A stretch of DNA of 64,000 bases from Chara braunii (lineage: Eukaryota > Streptophyta > Charophyceae > Charales > Characeae): assembly GCA_003427395.1 (NCBI GenBank), contig BFEA01000168.1, positions 32,006 through 96,005 of the forward strand, in the 5' to 3' direction. How positions within the stretch are numbered: position 1 is the stretch's first letter; each line of letters starts with the position of its first letter. The notes under the pieces are model-generated. The model was not told the origin of the DNA. It made no database searches and was given only the letters and a program-made list of their open reading frames with translations. The position numbers were made by a program, and so were the translations under genes. This document shows positions 1-11,087 of this stretch, piece by piece.

Positions 1-300
1 GATCATCCATAATCCCAATCACGGGAGTTTACTAATTTATTAATTTTGAAATTAGAAAATACTCTGATTGCTTGGACCAGCAAGCGGCGGTAAGCTCTTG
101 GGTGATCATCCATGATCCCAATCACGAGAGTTTACTAATTTATTAATTTCGAAATTAAAAAATACTCAGATTGCTTGGACCAGCAAGCAGCGGTGAGCTC
201 AACCTTCGCTTAGGGTTGCTCCCGCTTGCTGTTTATCCCGTGATACGGTGATCATTCATGATCCCAATCACGGGAGTTTATTAATTAATTAACTGTGAAA
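1..300. repeat. Tandem repeat, about 103-bp unit, 2.5 copies
   Basis: The phrase GATCATCCATRATCCCAATCAC starts at 1 and 104, and a diverged form at 250. The first two units are contiguous with a 103-bp period; the third is displaced by about 43 bp of extra sequence. Each unit carries GAGTTTACTAATTTATTAATT and, in the first two, GCTTGGACCAGCAAGC, itself an inverted repeat (GCTTGG/CCAGCAAGC). Around the third unit, CCCGTGAT and ATCACGGG form an 8-bp inverted repeat. The array may continue left of the window. No coding potential is seen. Confidence 0.8.
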
Positions 301-1734
301 TTACAAAAATATTAAAATAACGAAAATGCTTCATCCAGAACTTGACCGACAGTAGATTGACAGACACTGATCTGACTGACTGCAGTTCATTAACCTGCGG
401 TGCGACTCGTTGTCGACAGGCAGCTGAATTGATTGTCACCCATTGACTGACCTCGTACTACTTTCCCATTATCTGCAGACTCACTGAATACTTCTCTCCT
501 CTCACCCTACATGCTTCAACTAATCACCATGTTCTCCCTTTTCCACATATTGACAACTCATTATTTTTTGTATGCATCCTCCCATCATGTGATATAACGA
601 CACTAGGCATTATCTCCCGTCAGCAAACGAGAACGGTGCAGATGAAGGGAAGGTAATCATTCATGTGAGATTTGACCTCTTCTACGTGAGTGACACGTGG
701 TTGGTGAAGGATGTGGAAGAGAGACACCTTGCTAGAACAACCCTTGAGACAACCGATGCCGTGGCTGCTCGACAAGTCGTTATCTTTGTCTTCTCCACGT
801 GCATATCTGAACTGAGTGACCATATAAAAAAAAACCTTCGCCTTTGCAACAGGTCTGTGGCACTCCAACAGGTCGTTAAGTAGTACATACCCGTCTGCCC
901 TTATCTGCCCAGTAAGTCGTTCTCTCTGCCTGTTGCACGACCTCAATCGGAATTGAGCCCGAAAATCAAACCTTAGTCCTCCTTGTAACGACCAAGTGGT
1001 CGTTTCCCAGGCCGACTGCTAGCTGCTGTGTCCGTCGACATTTGGCAGCAGAGCACACACGTATGCATCAGAACTGATAGACGGGTCCAAACCCTCATCC
1101 TCTTGGAACAGTCGAAAGGGTGTTCCCATTGCGTCGACAGTTGGCTCGAGCATATGAGGGCGCGGTTGCATGCGTGAATACCATACTAGCAGTCTGAACA
1201 CGGCGGTATCACCGTAGGCACTCATCCTAGATCCAGTAGACCCATTGCTGGTGCCGACTCCCGACCCAGTAGTGCCGCAGCGGACGCAATTTCTCAACGT
1301 GTTATTCCGCTACAGGTTCGTTCATACAAGTGCAGGCTCAATGGAGTGCCGCTTGGTCCAGGTCCAGGCTTGGCCAGTATGCACATGATTGCGGCTTAGG
1401 GCCGCTTTTATTGAGTCATTTTTATTTATTTATTTATTCATTTATTATTATTATTAAATTTTTTTTTCCCATTCAGAGTTTGGCGAACTCTCCAAAAAAA
1501 TCAGCGGTAGGCTTCACCAGTTCCACTCCGAGTGGCTCAGACCGTGGAACCTCCTGAGAACCATACCAAGCATACCCTGACTTGAGGCCACGTTTAAATA
1601 ATAATAATAATTGATAATAATGAAATAAAAAGAATGGGATTAGACCCGAGACATTCGAGGAAGACCATCATGATCAAAAGCGTGATTAACCCTCTCTGGT
1701 TAGACCGGTTACTTCCACAGAGCATGTCAGCCCA
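301..1734. other. Stretch without a recognisable gene
   Basis: I see only short, overlapping open frames in both directions with no recognisable motif. AT-rich low-complexity tracts (ATTTATTTATT, ATTATTATT) occupy about 1,420-1,470 and 1,598-1,630. The stretch lies downstream of the gag remnant of retroelement copy 1 on the minus strand, so it may be decayed internal retroelement sequence, but nothing in it identifies pro or RT. Confidence 0.5.
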
Positions 1735-2502
1735 TCAAAACGATATAACAAATTGACACATTGCGGAGGGCCTGAATGTCGGACCCTCCGACACCGTGCG
1801 CTCGACAACGTCCTTACCATAGCCTAGCTCCGCTAGCACGTCGGAGACAATCCTCTTCACTCTCGGGGTCCCTGAAGCGGTCGCATCTCGTTCTTTCCTC
1901 TTTCGCCTTTGTAGGCGCATCCAATGCTGCTCCACCTGGTTCAAACTCCCTTCCTCGACCCCTTTGTCGATAGTGGCCCAGGTGAGTTTCGCACTTCCCC
2001 CTCCATGGCTCGCCAGCTCTGACGCCTCCGAGGCAGTGAGCAGTCCTAGGAAAATAGCACACTGCGCCTCCTCCGAAATTCCACGGACCTTCCTCGCCTT
2101 CTTCTTAAACTCTTGTACGAAGGCTCCTACTGTGGTGAAGTCATCTCTGTTCATCACCTCCTAATCGGCAATGGTCAGCAGGCGATCGCCCAACATGTAC
2201 TTCCTTTGCATCTCATCCTTGAACCTTGCCTAACTACCATGTGCAGCGTTTACCACCTTCTTTACCTCTTGGTGATAGTCATGGAGCACATACTTCAAAA
2301 TCCGCTAAAACTTCACAGCGTCAGATAGTCCGACTGGCGCTTGCTCCACCAAGTCAAACCAATCAGAGACCCGTTCCCAATTGAAATGGAAGGTATCCAC
2401 CTTGGAAACATTGCTCTGAGACTTTTCACGCCTGTCCAAGGCCTCGATAAAACCGTCGATTGTCAGGACCTTCCCGGTACCATCGGCTATGCCTCCTGAC
2501 AT
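1735..2502 (-). pseudogene. Gag-like polyprotein of giant-LTR element copy 1 (decayed)
   Basis: One minus-strand reading frame runs from ATG at 2,502 to 1,735 (about 255 codons) and is broken by three in-frame stops between 2,307 and 2,160. Readable parts include LTIDGFIEALDRREKSQ near the N-terminus, an aromatic segment (FHFNWERVSDWFDLVEQ), and a second half with TVGAFVQEFKKKARKV followed by a basic LQRRKRKER stretch. Acidic and basic alpha-helical segments without a catalytic motif, just downstream of an LTR and primer-binding site, fit a Ty3/gypsy Gag capsid region; I recall similar charophyte retroelement proteins but cannot check this. One stop replaces an expected Gln (KF*R, C-to-T) and one an expected Trp (GS*AR). 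No CCHC knuckle is seen. It is non-functional as it stands. Confidence 0.65.
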
Positions 2503-2876
2503 CTTGGTAGAACCTCTTTCGCAAATTTCCCTATTAAGAAGAACAAGGAATAAACTTTCATTCAGCGTCCTAATTTACCATGACGCCTATCGAGCTTCCT
2601 ACACAATTACTTAATGATTCAGACCGGATAGTACTACCTATTCCTTCCCTTTGAATTCATTTTAATATGCCCCATTTTTACCATAGCGTTTCCTATTTGA
2701 CCTTCTAACCCAGGCAACAAATCAGATCAAGATAAAACTTATTTCATTAACAATGCTTCTCCATTACAATTAGCTTAATAAGACGTTACGTACTCTGTCT
2801 TTCCTTATATGCCTATTTCTCTCTCAATCTTATACCCGAATATCGTTCCACCAGGGACAACGGTAGGCTTTCGTTA

Positions 2877-2894
2877 TCCTCGGCATCGGCGCCA
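2877..2894 (-). promoter_or_regulatory. Primer-binding site of giant-LTR element copy 1
   Basis: Two bases inside the LTR end (CTCGACA, 2,897 on this strand) the minus strand reads TGGCGCCGATGCCGAGGA. It differs at three positions from TGGCGCCGTTGTCGGGGA at the same place in copy 3 (54,362-54,379). This sequence class is what I know as the tRNA-Asp-type primer-binding site of plant LTR retrotransposons. Position and spacing (LTR-2 nt-PBS) agree between copies 1 and 3, which fixes the 3' edge of the LTR and the element's orientation. Confidence 0.75.
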
Positions 2895-4605
2895 CGTGTC
2901 GAGCACATCAGTCCGTCACCGCACGAAACGGGGCCGGACCCTCCCGACCGCGTCACTCAAGAGTCAGTCTGATCCTCGTCGCGAATATACATGGAGCTTT
3001 CGCAAGCCGCTCCAGCCGAGTGCGCCAGCCATACCTCTCTCGAGCCCCTACGACAGGATAGGGCCTACACGAGGCACGACTTACCTCCACCTTGCGGTGG
3101 GCGTATCCCCGCTGAGCTACCAATCCACAATACGAAAGCTAATCAGGTGCAATCGCAGAGGTGGACCAGCCGAGGGAGTATCTCGTACGATGTAGCATAG
3201 AGGGTACGCACGGTATTACGCCTCTATCAGACCCGCATGCGAACCGACATATTGAGGGGCTGAGGTCCCAAGTGCGACTCGTCGCCGGTCGACTAAGACG
3301 CATCCCACACTCCACGCACACACCATTCTAAAAAACATAAAAATAGAAACACGCACACATTCATATACACGAAACGACACAGAACAAACAACGCGACAAT
3401 ACTGCTTGTCCCTTAGTAGCCATCCCATAACTCTCTGACGCGAAAATCAGATAGACGTCGCGCACGTCGACTAGCAATGCATGAATACGCAGGCAGTCGC
3501 AGTGATGACCTACTATGTAGTGCCCATAATCAAGCGGTCCGTCATGGATCCGAGTACCGCTTATGACACTCAAGTGTCAAACTCGAAGTATCGTGAAGAT
3601 CTACCCCTTCATGATATTGCACGACTCAAGGAATAGTCGTGCGGCCTCCGCGGCACCTCCGACCTTTAGGCTGAGTATCTCGGTAGGCAGGGTAAATAGG
3701 TCATGTAGAGTCGAGGACCTGGGATGTCCTGGACAAGGACCTTGAGTCCAGACCCAGAACCAAGTTCCGACTAAGAAATCTTTAAGAAACATTCAACAAT
3801 AAAGCGGGGGTTTCTTTATTTTTCTCAATCTCAACCTCTATTTAACCCTTAAACGTTGACCCTCTCAGGTCACGGAAACACCCAACATGGGTACATACGT
3901 ATATATGTAAATGGAAAGAATGAGACGATCACTTCTAACAATCACAATGAGACTCCTCACAGTTATATATGTGTGTGTGATCGCAGACAGTCAAATCCAC
4001 ATCAGAACCACAGTACATACCTGCAATCATATCAAAGAGTCAACCAAAAGTCAACGCACTACACCGAGTCACCTTCAACTTACCTCTACTATACTCATAC
4101 CCCTCTCTTTAGCCATGCAAGCCCCACCCCTTGTCCAACCAACCATAATTGAATACTCAGTACCTTTGTTAAATGACCATTCAATAAAAGTCCGGGTGAA
4201 AACCTTAATAAAACAATAAAATCACCAGGGCTAAAGCCTTTTAGGGTGAGTATTGAGGATGAATTGAAGTTTGGTCATAGACCAACGAATCGACAACCGA
4301 CCTATTATCATTGATAACAAAAGGTGATCCTTGTAGGACGAAGCTGAATCTAGTCTTGATTTCGAATCAACGTTCAAGAGGACCTGTAACACAAGACAGA
4401 CCAATCCCCAAGCTAAATCTATAAGCCTATGGAAAATAATCTCCATATCACGATCTTGCTCAAAATTATTATATTTAACTAAGTCTAAGTCTACCTCTAA
4501 GCAAGTGCCAAAAGAAAGGTAGACCTTGGCAGAATTTCCTTTATACATAGTGGATTTTCCAGAATTGTCACCTATCAAGATATAATTTAACTCCGCTAAA
4601 CTAAG

Positions 4606-5150
4606 AAAATTTAGGCAGCGTTTTCCGTAGGAAAAGTGCCTTCGCAAAATTTATACTAACTCAAATATGAAAACAAAAACAAACTCTAATTATGGAAAGT
4701 CAAATTTTGTCTAACCCGCCGAATTAATAAAAATTTGGGCAGCGCTTCTCTCCTTTAGAAAGGACACCTTTCCAGATTTTTACTAAGTCAGATATGAGCT
4801 CAGAAACAAAACCTGAGATCAATTAAAACAGAATTTAACTTACTTCTTAGATTTGTAGAAATTTCGGCAGCGCGCCCCGTAGGGAAAGTGTTATTCCAAC
4901 ATTTATACAAAGTTAAGTTCAGAATATAAAATGACTTTGACTTCTCAAAGTCCAATTTTTTCTAACTTTCTGAATTAGCAAAAATTTGGGCAGCATTCCC
5001 TTTAAAAAAGAAGGTTTTTCATATTTTTATTAGCCAAAAAGTTAGAAAAACCGGACCCTGAAAATGACAAAATATTACTAACTCCTTGGTTTTCTAGAAA
5101 TTTCGGCATTGATTTCCGTAGAGAAAGTGACTTACCAAGATTTATACAAG
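4606..5150 (-). repeat. Hairpin array 2 (TTTCGGCAGCGC type), copy 1
   Basis: Five units start near 4,606, 4,728, 4,856, 4,979 and 5,096, a period of about 122 bp. Odd units share AAATTTNGGCAGCG followed by a small stem such as TTTTCC-GTA-GGAAAA (4,621-4,635) and AAAATTTATAC. Even units share AAAATTTGGGCAGC and a different stem such as TCCTTT-AG-AAAGGA (4,751-4,764). Outer arms (AAATTT...AAATTTATA) extend each structure. The same alternating order recurs in copy 2 at 17,254-17,790 and partly in copy 3 at 52,340-52,650. Confidence 0.75.
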
Positions 5151-5175
5151 ACTAAGTATAACAAAAAATCCCAGA

Positions 5176-5333
5176 AAATGCAGAAATTGACCTAAGTAAA
5201 ATAAACTTAGCTGAAAAAATGCAGGAATTGAAACTGACCTAAGTAAAATAAACTTAGCTCAGAAAATGCAGGAATTTTTTCAGGAATTGAAACTGACCTA
5301 AGTAAAATAAACTTAGCTCAGAAAATGCAGGGA
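5176..5333. repeat. Tandem repeat, 50-60-bp unit, three copies
   Basis: CCTAAGTAAAATAAACTTAGCT occurs three times with surrounding GCAGGAATTGAAACTGA and AAAATGCAGG. Each core holds an inverted repeat (CTAAGT...ACTTAG). Copies 2 and 3 carry a single version of this segment (about 17,185-17,225 and 52,275-52,310), so this expansion is private to copy 1. Confidence 0.8.
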
Positions 5334-5520
5334 TTAAAACTAACTCCTATGGCTCTAGCACGTGGCGAGCAACTAAAGCACCTACCTATCAAACTGGAAC
5401 TCAGACTAAGTAGTAGCCTCACTCAGTCACATGCAGGTCAGACCACAAAGGTAAGTTTTTTCACCATTCCCAAAGTCAACTTATTAAACCATACTTCATG
5501 GTCTCTCGATGATTTATCCC

Positions 5521-5526
5521 TTTATA
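5521..5526 (-). promoter_or_regulatory. LTR TATA box, copy 1
   Basis: The minus strand reads TGTATAAAGGGATAAATCAT then GAGAGACCATGAAG. The same context (GTATAAA, then about 20 nt later GAGAC and TATGAA) is kept at 16,979 (copy 2), 33,665 (copy E), 63,941 (copy F) and the complement of 28,050 (copy D). It lies between hairpin arrays 1 and 2, which puts array 1 in U3 and array 2 in the transcribed R/U5 part if this is the real promoter. Confidence 0.55.
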
Positions 5527-5547
5527 CACAGCTTACATAGGGCATAA

Positions 5548-6275
5548 AGCTAGACCACTCAAACTTATAGAACATGTCTAGCTCAACCATTAAGTATACA
5601 CAAACACAGGGGACAACAACTTTCCCCTTCTTTGGGCATATGACTAGGTCACCCCAGTCGGCTTGAACTGTTTAAACATCCCAACTCTATGTAATTATCT
5701 GCACTTAGTCTTTTGAGGTAGCATATATCTGAACTGATCATCTTTACCTCAAGATTCAGTCTGCCCCTTCGTGCCACAAGTTTATTCTTGATTAGTACTT
5801 TCTTCAGTTGGTGATAAGCTATAGTTAGACCACCCAAACTTATGGAACCCTGTCAGACTAGCCTGTTCATAGATAAAATAGTTATAAAGTATAGTTAAGT
5901 TATAGTCTTCTGGTTCTAGCATGTGAGTGACGTTGGACCAAGACCACCCAAACTTATGGAACATGGCTTGGTCCTCAGCCTGGTTCATTTCTCTTAAAAC
6001 CAAAGTAGAAAGAGGCTAAGCCACTCAAACTTATGGAACAGGCTCAGACACGTTCAGAAACTTCAAAAAACTGAAAGAAACCCAAAGTAAACGAGGCAAC
6101 CAAGCTACCAAAATTTATGAAACATGTTTGGTCCCTGAAAAACCATTCACATTCAACCCTCACAAATCAGAGCAACCAGACCACCCAAACTTATAGAACA
6201 TCTTTGATTCTCCAGACAATTCAAAATAAACAAAGCACTCAGCCTCCCCAAACTTATGGAGACTTGCCCAGCCTT
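5548..6275 (-). repeat. Hairpin array 1 (TTCCATAAG loop), copy 1
   Basis: On this strand the loop reads CACCCAAACTTATGGAACA. It recurs near 5,555, 5,830, 5,946, 6,020, 6,110, 6,190 and 6,250. Flanks pair: AGCTAGAC (5,548-5,555) with GTCTAGCT (5,576-5,583), perfect over 8 bp; GGACCAAGACC (5,935-5,945) with GGCTTGGTCC (5,965-5,974), 10 bp with one bulge; ACCAAGC with GTTTGGT near 6,104-6,138, with one G-T pair. Others have decayed stems. Stem sequence differs between hairpins while the loop is conserved. Confidence 0.8.
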
Positions 6276-9200
6276 TGATAGACCCAGTCAAACTCCAACA
6301 ATACTGCCTTCCTCCCATCCTTCCCCCAGATGCAGCCCCACAATCTGCTTTCAGTCAAACAATGAAAACTGAAACTGACATTGTGCATACATTCTTTTGC
6401 TTACTAGTCTGGTTTGTGTCGTGAAAGTCAAACTGAAGATCCAAAGTAGGGATGCACACAGTATACTCAGTCAAAACATAGCAAAGGATACAGATAGGGG
6501 TTATAACAGGGGTTATAGAAGGGAAACAATGGTTACCTTTCAATTCCCTGCCTCTAGAACTCCTCCTGAGTTCCAGCAGAGCTCCCGCAATCGATGGGCT
6601 GACTCTCCATAGAGTTTTGCTGCGGTCCTACGAGTTGCAATCCCACCTGCCGCCTTCCTCTCAGAAAAGGATTAGACTGAGAGTAAGAAAGACAGAATGA
6701 GGGGTTTTAAACTCTCAAGATACAGGAGAGGGACAAACTCAACTCGCAGGAGAGGGTCTCGAAATCTCTGATTGCCTGAGGGCCCCTCAATGATGGCCAA
6801 ACGCGCAGCCACCGGTCAAACCAACGTCAGACTGCTGAAACAGCCCCTCCTGACGACTCCCTAAGTCGCAGCGACCTCCTCCCTCCGCAGAGCTTAGTCA
6901 CTCTCTCTCAACGCAGCGTCACTAGTTCTGGTCAACCCACCGCCACACTCCCATCAGCCTGCACAACACTTAATTAGCGGGGATCCTGCGATAGTTGTTT
7001 GGCAACAAGCAAGTTGAAGCAACGAGAGGCAGGACTCAGTAGCCAACCACGGCACTAGTAACCCAACAACAACGCCTTGTATAAGCACAACACAACCCCA
7101 CACTTAGGCGGGTACCTAGTTAGAGCCTCCTTCCAGCCATTTCACTCGGCATGATGGACAACACACTGATCAACAGCCTAACCTGCACCTCGCAATCCAA
7201 CGTGATTTGGCTGGCCACATGGTGTAATCCGCCAGCCTACAGGAAGCTCTGCAGCTTTCTGCAGCTCGTTCTCCACCACTTTCCTCAACAAGATAGGCAG
7301 TGTAACAATCAGCAAGCGAGCTCCCAACCTCCACAGTTCGTCTGCTGCTTCCTAGCTCAGTACAACAAGTTGCACCTCTGGTCGGGCAGACGAGCCTTCT
7401 GATCTGTTGGCGCCTCAGCCAAGTCTCCATGCAACTGCAGCTACGTCTTGACTATCGTCCACCGTGCCTGGCGTATAGTTACTTTAGGACAAATGCAACT
7501 AGCACGCTCTTAGTGACGAGCACTACCCTCCATAGAATCAAGAAAAAACTCTTAGTATGTCCCTTCTCAAACCGTGCCCCAGCCACGCAAGCCCTGTAGC
7601 AGATTTGCGCCCTTCATAATCGTAGATGCACTTTTGGCAAGGTAGGTGCATTCCACTTCTCCCCGACTTACCTCCCTTGCCCTTGTCAATGCCTCCTTCT
7701 AGCTAGGACGAGCAACCTCATATGAATCTTCCGCTAGAATACGAAAGGATGCATGCCCCCCTTGAAGCCGTTCTCGTCACAGTTCTCAACGACCGTATTG
7801 ACATAATCATTGTTTGTTCCTTAAAACAGACACCGCCATTCAACCCACAACGCCCGCAACCCCTTAGTTTACACTTCTCGTCCTTCTCTTCTACAGGATA
7901 TGCTGCTCTGCTATTTTTCCCGCCTCCTCCTTTCGTCATTCTGCCATGGCAATCGCGCAACTCTTTCACTTACTGACTCCTTCTCTGCTAACTCTTTGAC
8001 CAATCTAGCTCTACTCAACGGACTCGCCCGAATTTGAAACCCCCACCTCAGTTCTTACCTTGTTCGATTCTGTTAAGAATCGAGCGGGGTATGCATTCTC
8101 CTGTTCGCCATAGCTATCGTCGTACTACCTCCGTGCAGCTTATTCTCTCTCTACTCCCTTATCTACCGACTTTCTACCCAAACTAACGCCATAATCAGAT
8201 TCGCCTGCCTCAAAAACCTTGGAAACGCCTCTTTCTTCCCCTAAAACTGTAAGGTATTGCGTGCACTCCCACTTCCTTACTGCGTCCCAGCTCACCACTT
8301 CGCCATCTCCGATCATCTTTACTGCCGAATGCACTTGGGACAAACCCGTGCCCAGGTTCATTCAACCCTTTCCTTCTCCTTGGCCTACCGTTCCGCTGCC
8401 TTAGCGTTGTTACCCCGGTCGCCTGCTTCACTCGTTGCTGCCAGCGCAGCCCAGCACTCCCACGTTCAACGAACGATTTGCCCGTAAGTATCACCGCGAG
8501 CCCTTACCAGCATTTTCTTTGACCGTGTCGCTCGGTTCTACAGTCGAGCGCAAAACTGTTCAGCAACACGGACTTCCCTGGGGAAACTCTCACGGGAAAG
8601 CCATTCTTCTGCATGGTTCGAATGGTCTTTCGCCCCTATACCAAATTCCGACGGACGATTTGCACGTCTAACTCCAATCTTCTGCCTTAGCGCCTCCTCA
8701 GTCCGCCTCGGGCCCGCCCTGCTCAAACAGAGTCCACCAGCACCTTGGGACCCCGACGGCCGCCCACACACATACAGTGGTAACGGAGTCGGGGGTGCGG
8801 GGCTGCTTACAGGCTCGTGGTATGGTTCCAACTGAAGCGGATCCTAATGCGGGTCTTAGCAGCAGTAGCAAACTTTCGAATAAGAACTTTGACGACCAAA
8901 TTAGAGAAGCCTTCCACAGGTGGGCTGCCGCAGCGGCCTTCCCACAGTGCCCCGGACGATCCCTTTCGGGCATTGCTCACCCCTCACTCCGGTCCCAGCG
9001 GGCATGCACATACTCATTTTTCTTTTTTCTTCCTCTCTCGACAGACTCGCGGCTGGTGGGTGGCGCACCTGCAGTGGATCCCCACCACTGAGGTTTTTGC
9101 GGTCTCAAAAGCCAAATCACCCACCGACTCACGTGCTTGTTGAACTCCTCGGTCCACATTTCAAAACGGCCATGGCAGAGAACCTTCACCAATGTCCCAG

Positions 9201-9323
9201 AATACGCAAGGAATCCGTAGGTCAACGAAAGAAGGTGCGTACTCAAGGTCCTCGAGATCCAGCGTCACGACTGAGTCAAAGAACACCGAAGCAAAATAAT
9301 AATAGAGCGGTAAATAAAATAAC

Positions 9324-10456
9324 CTGGGTGGCACCGCGTACGTGTATGTATGCTCGCGTAGGCGTACGTGCCCGAAAATGCGCGTATGCGTACATATATG
9401 TATATATATATTATATTAATTTATATATATTATATATATTTTATATATTTTAATATATATAATATAATATATATATATTAGTAGTATTAGTATATACATA
9501 ACAGAATATGATCGGGAACGGGCAGGAGCGGGAGGGGGGGAGGGGGAAGCAAGGCCAGGCATAGGGAGGAGGGGAGTCGAGGTGCAGTTGGGGAGGGAGA
9601 GGGGGATCATGATCAGGGCGGGGGGAAAGAGGATCGATATCGGTAGAAAGGGGGAAAGATACAGTTGGGATCGGGACTCGGGGGGAGGGGGGGGGGGGGG
9701 GGGGGGAAGGGGATCGCGGAGCAGCGATGAAAGGAGGGTTGCGCAGCAACGGGGCGAAATTTGAGGCGAGGGGGGTTTGGGTTCGCGATGATGCAGTGAG
9801 GTCGGGAACGGGAGCGTGAGTAGGGGAGTGGGGGGAATTGTGGTCGGGTTGTGGGCGCACGTGTGCCTGAAGGGCGAAAATCGAAGTTAGGGGAGGGACG
9901 CAGCTGGGGAGGGGAGGGAGATCGGGATCGACGGGTGGGGAGATGGAGGGCGAATCGGGAGTGCAGTAGGGAAGGGGGGGATTGCACGCACGTGCACACA
10001 GGGTTAAATGGAATCTGGCGGGACGTGTCGGGGTCGAGGCAGCGGGGTGGGGTGGGAGACAATGCTGAACTGAAGGCGATGCTGGAAAGGAAGAGGGTGA
10101 AGATATCGGGTTACAGGACGAGGAGGAGCATGGCGACGACGACAAGGGGGAGAAGGAGAAAGTCGACTTACCAACGATGGCAACAGCTGGACAACGACGG
10201 CACATCAGCAACAGGACTCCAGAAAGATGGCGACAACGGCGGTAGCATCACTCCTCCACCCCGCGCTGGGCCCCAACGGGCTACCCCAACCCACCCTTAG
10301 GCCTACGGGGCCAAAGCTGCCCCTCCAAGTGGCCCGCCACCACCACGTACGCCTGAAAACGGGTACGAGCTTACACGTACGCGGTACGTACGCACATACG
10401 TGCATACACGTATGCCCGTATGCGGAGCACACATACGTGTACGAGGTGCTACCCAA
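9324..10456. mobile_element. Non-autonomous DNA transposon, hAT-like (1.13 kb)
   Basis: The left end CTGGGTGGCACCGCGTAC and the complement of the right end, TTGGGTAGCACCTCGTAC, form terminal inverted repeats that extend with mismatches for more than 25 bp. Both subterminal regions are rich in CGTACGTGCATACACGTATG-like motifs. Direct repeats AAAATAAC flank it (9,316-9,323 and 10,457-10,464). Copy 2 of the host LTR has the uninterrupted site near 13,004-13,035, so this is a true insertion. An 8-bp target duplication suggests the hAT or a related superfamily. The interior is AT-rich (9,400-9,480) and then G-rich (poly-G at about 9,680-9,706). The proline-rich minus-strand open frame there is compositional; no transposase is seen. 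Confidence 0.75.
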
Positions 10457-11087
10457 AAAATAACTTATTTAGAACCCTTCATCGTCAGAATATGATGAAA
10501 ATGGCAAACGCTAGCACCGTTCTGACGCTGCCGACGACAAAACCCAAAGGGATAGCCCCGCCGACCTTCGAGCCCTTGGTCTACTCTAATATTCCCCCGC
10601 CGTCGCCTCTCGATCTCGATCCCTGAATCTCTCTGATGAAAGTCTGATCGTAACCGCTAGTGCTAGGCCCAAGGATGGGTCTAGTTCTGACAGACGCTTA
10701 AATAAATAGATACTGCGCGATGCGCAGACTTGCCGAAACATTCTAAAAATTTCACGTTATTGTCGACGCCGACCTCCACACGTATGCTTACGTCATAAGC
10801 AAACGCATCAGCCAAGAGGCATAATCATTTGAATCCTAGTTTAATAAGAAATAAAAGATCTAGTCGGTGACCAACGTCGACTTTCACGATTATCAAGGGG
10901 AAAACAAATCACATGCGCCCTAAGTCTGCACGCCCACACACTCTCTACTCTAGTAAACCATCCAGTCAACGTAAACCACAGACGTAGCCGCGCCTCCCAC
11001 GGTATGCTTTAAACTTTAAACTAAACCTTTTTTCTGTTACTTGTAAAAACCAGGGCGGATACCCTTGTAAGAGTATTCGCACCGACA

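Larger units (their letters stand above)
2897..11087 (-). mobile_element. Giant LTR, copy 1 (5' LTR, minus strand, 8.19 kb with a nested transposon)
   Basis: Read on the minus strand it begins TGTCGGTGCG at 11,087 and ends CTCGACA at 2,897, giving TGTCG/CGACA termini. It is followed by a primer-binding site and a gag remnant, so it is a 5' LTR. It aligns along its whole length, inverted, with copy 2. Removing the 1,133-bp nested transposon and one 8-bp target duplication leaves about 7,050 bp, close to copy 2 (7,207 bp). In sense order it holds the terminal palindrome, a GC-rich region, the TTCCATAAG hairpin array, a TATA box (TATAAA, complement of 5,521-5,526), then the TTTCGGCAGCGC hairpin array and the 3' end. 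It is inserted in the RT region of the minus-strand host element, immediately after a segment encoding KVQEC. The open frames inside it look like chance. Confidence 0.75.

Noticed and set aside
1773-1812. LTR-end-like phrase GTGCGCTCGACA
   Set aside because: The match to the LTR end is limited to about a dozen bases and lies in a readable gag frame, so I treat it as chance.
9450-10211. 253-residue proline-rich minus-strand ORF
   Set aside because: It is the translation of a G-rich block inside a non-autonomous transposon; overlapping frames on both strands are open for the same compositional reason and no domain is visible.
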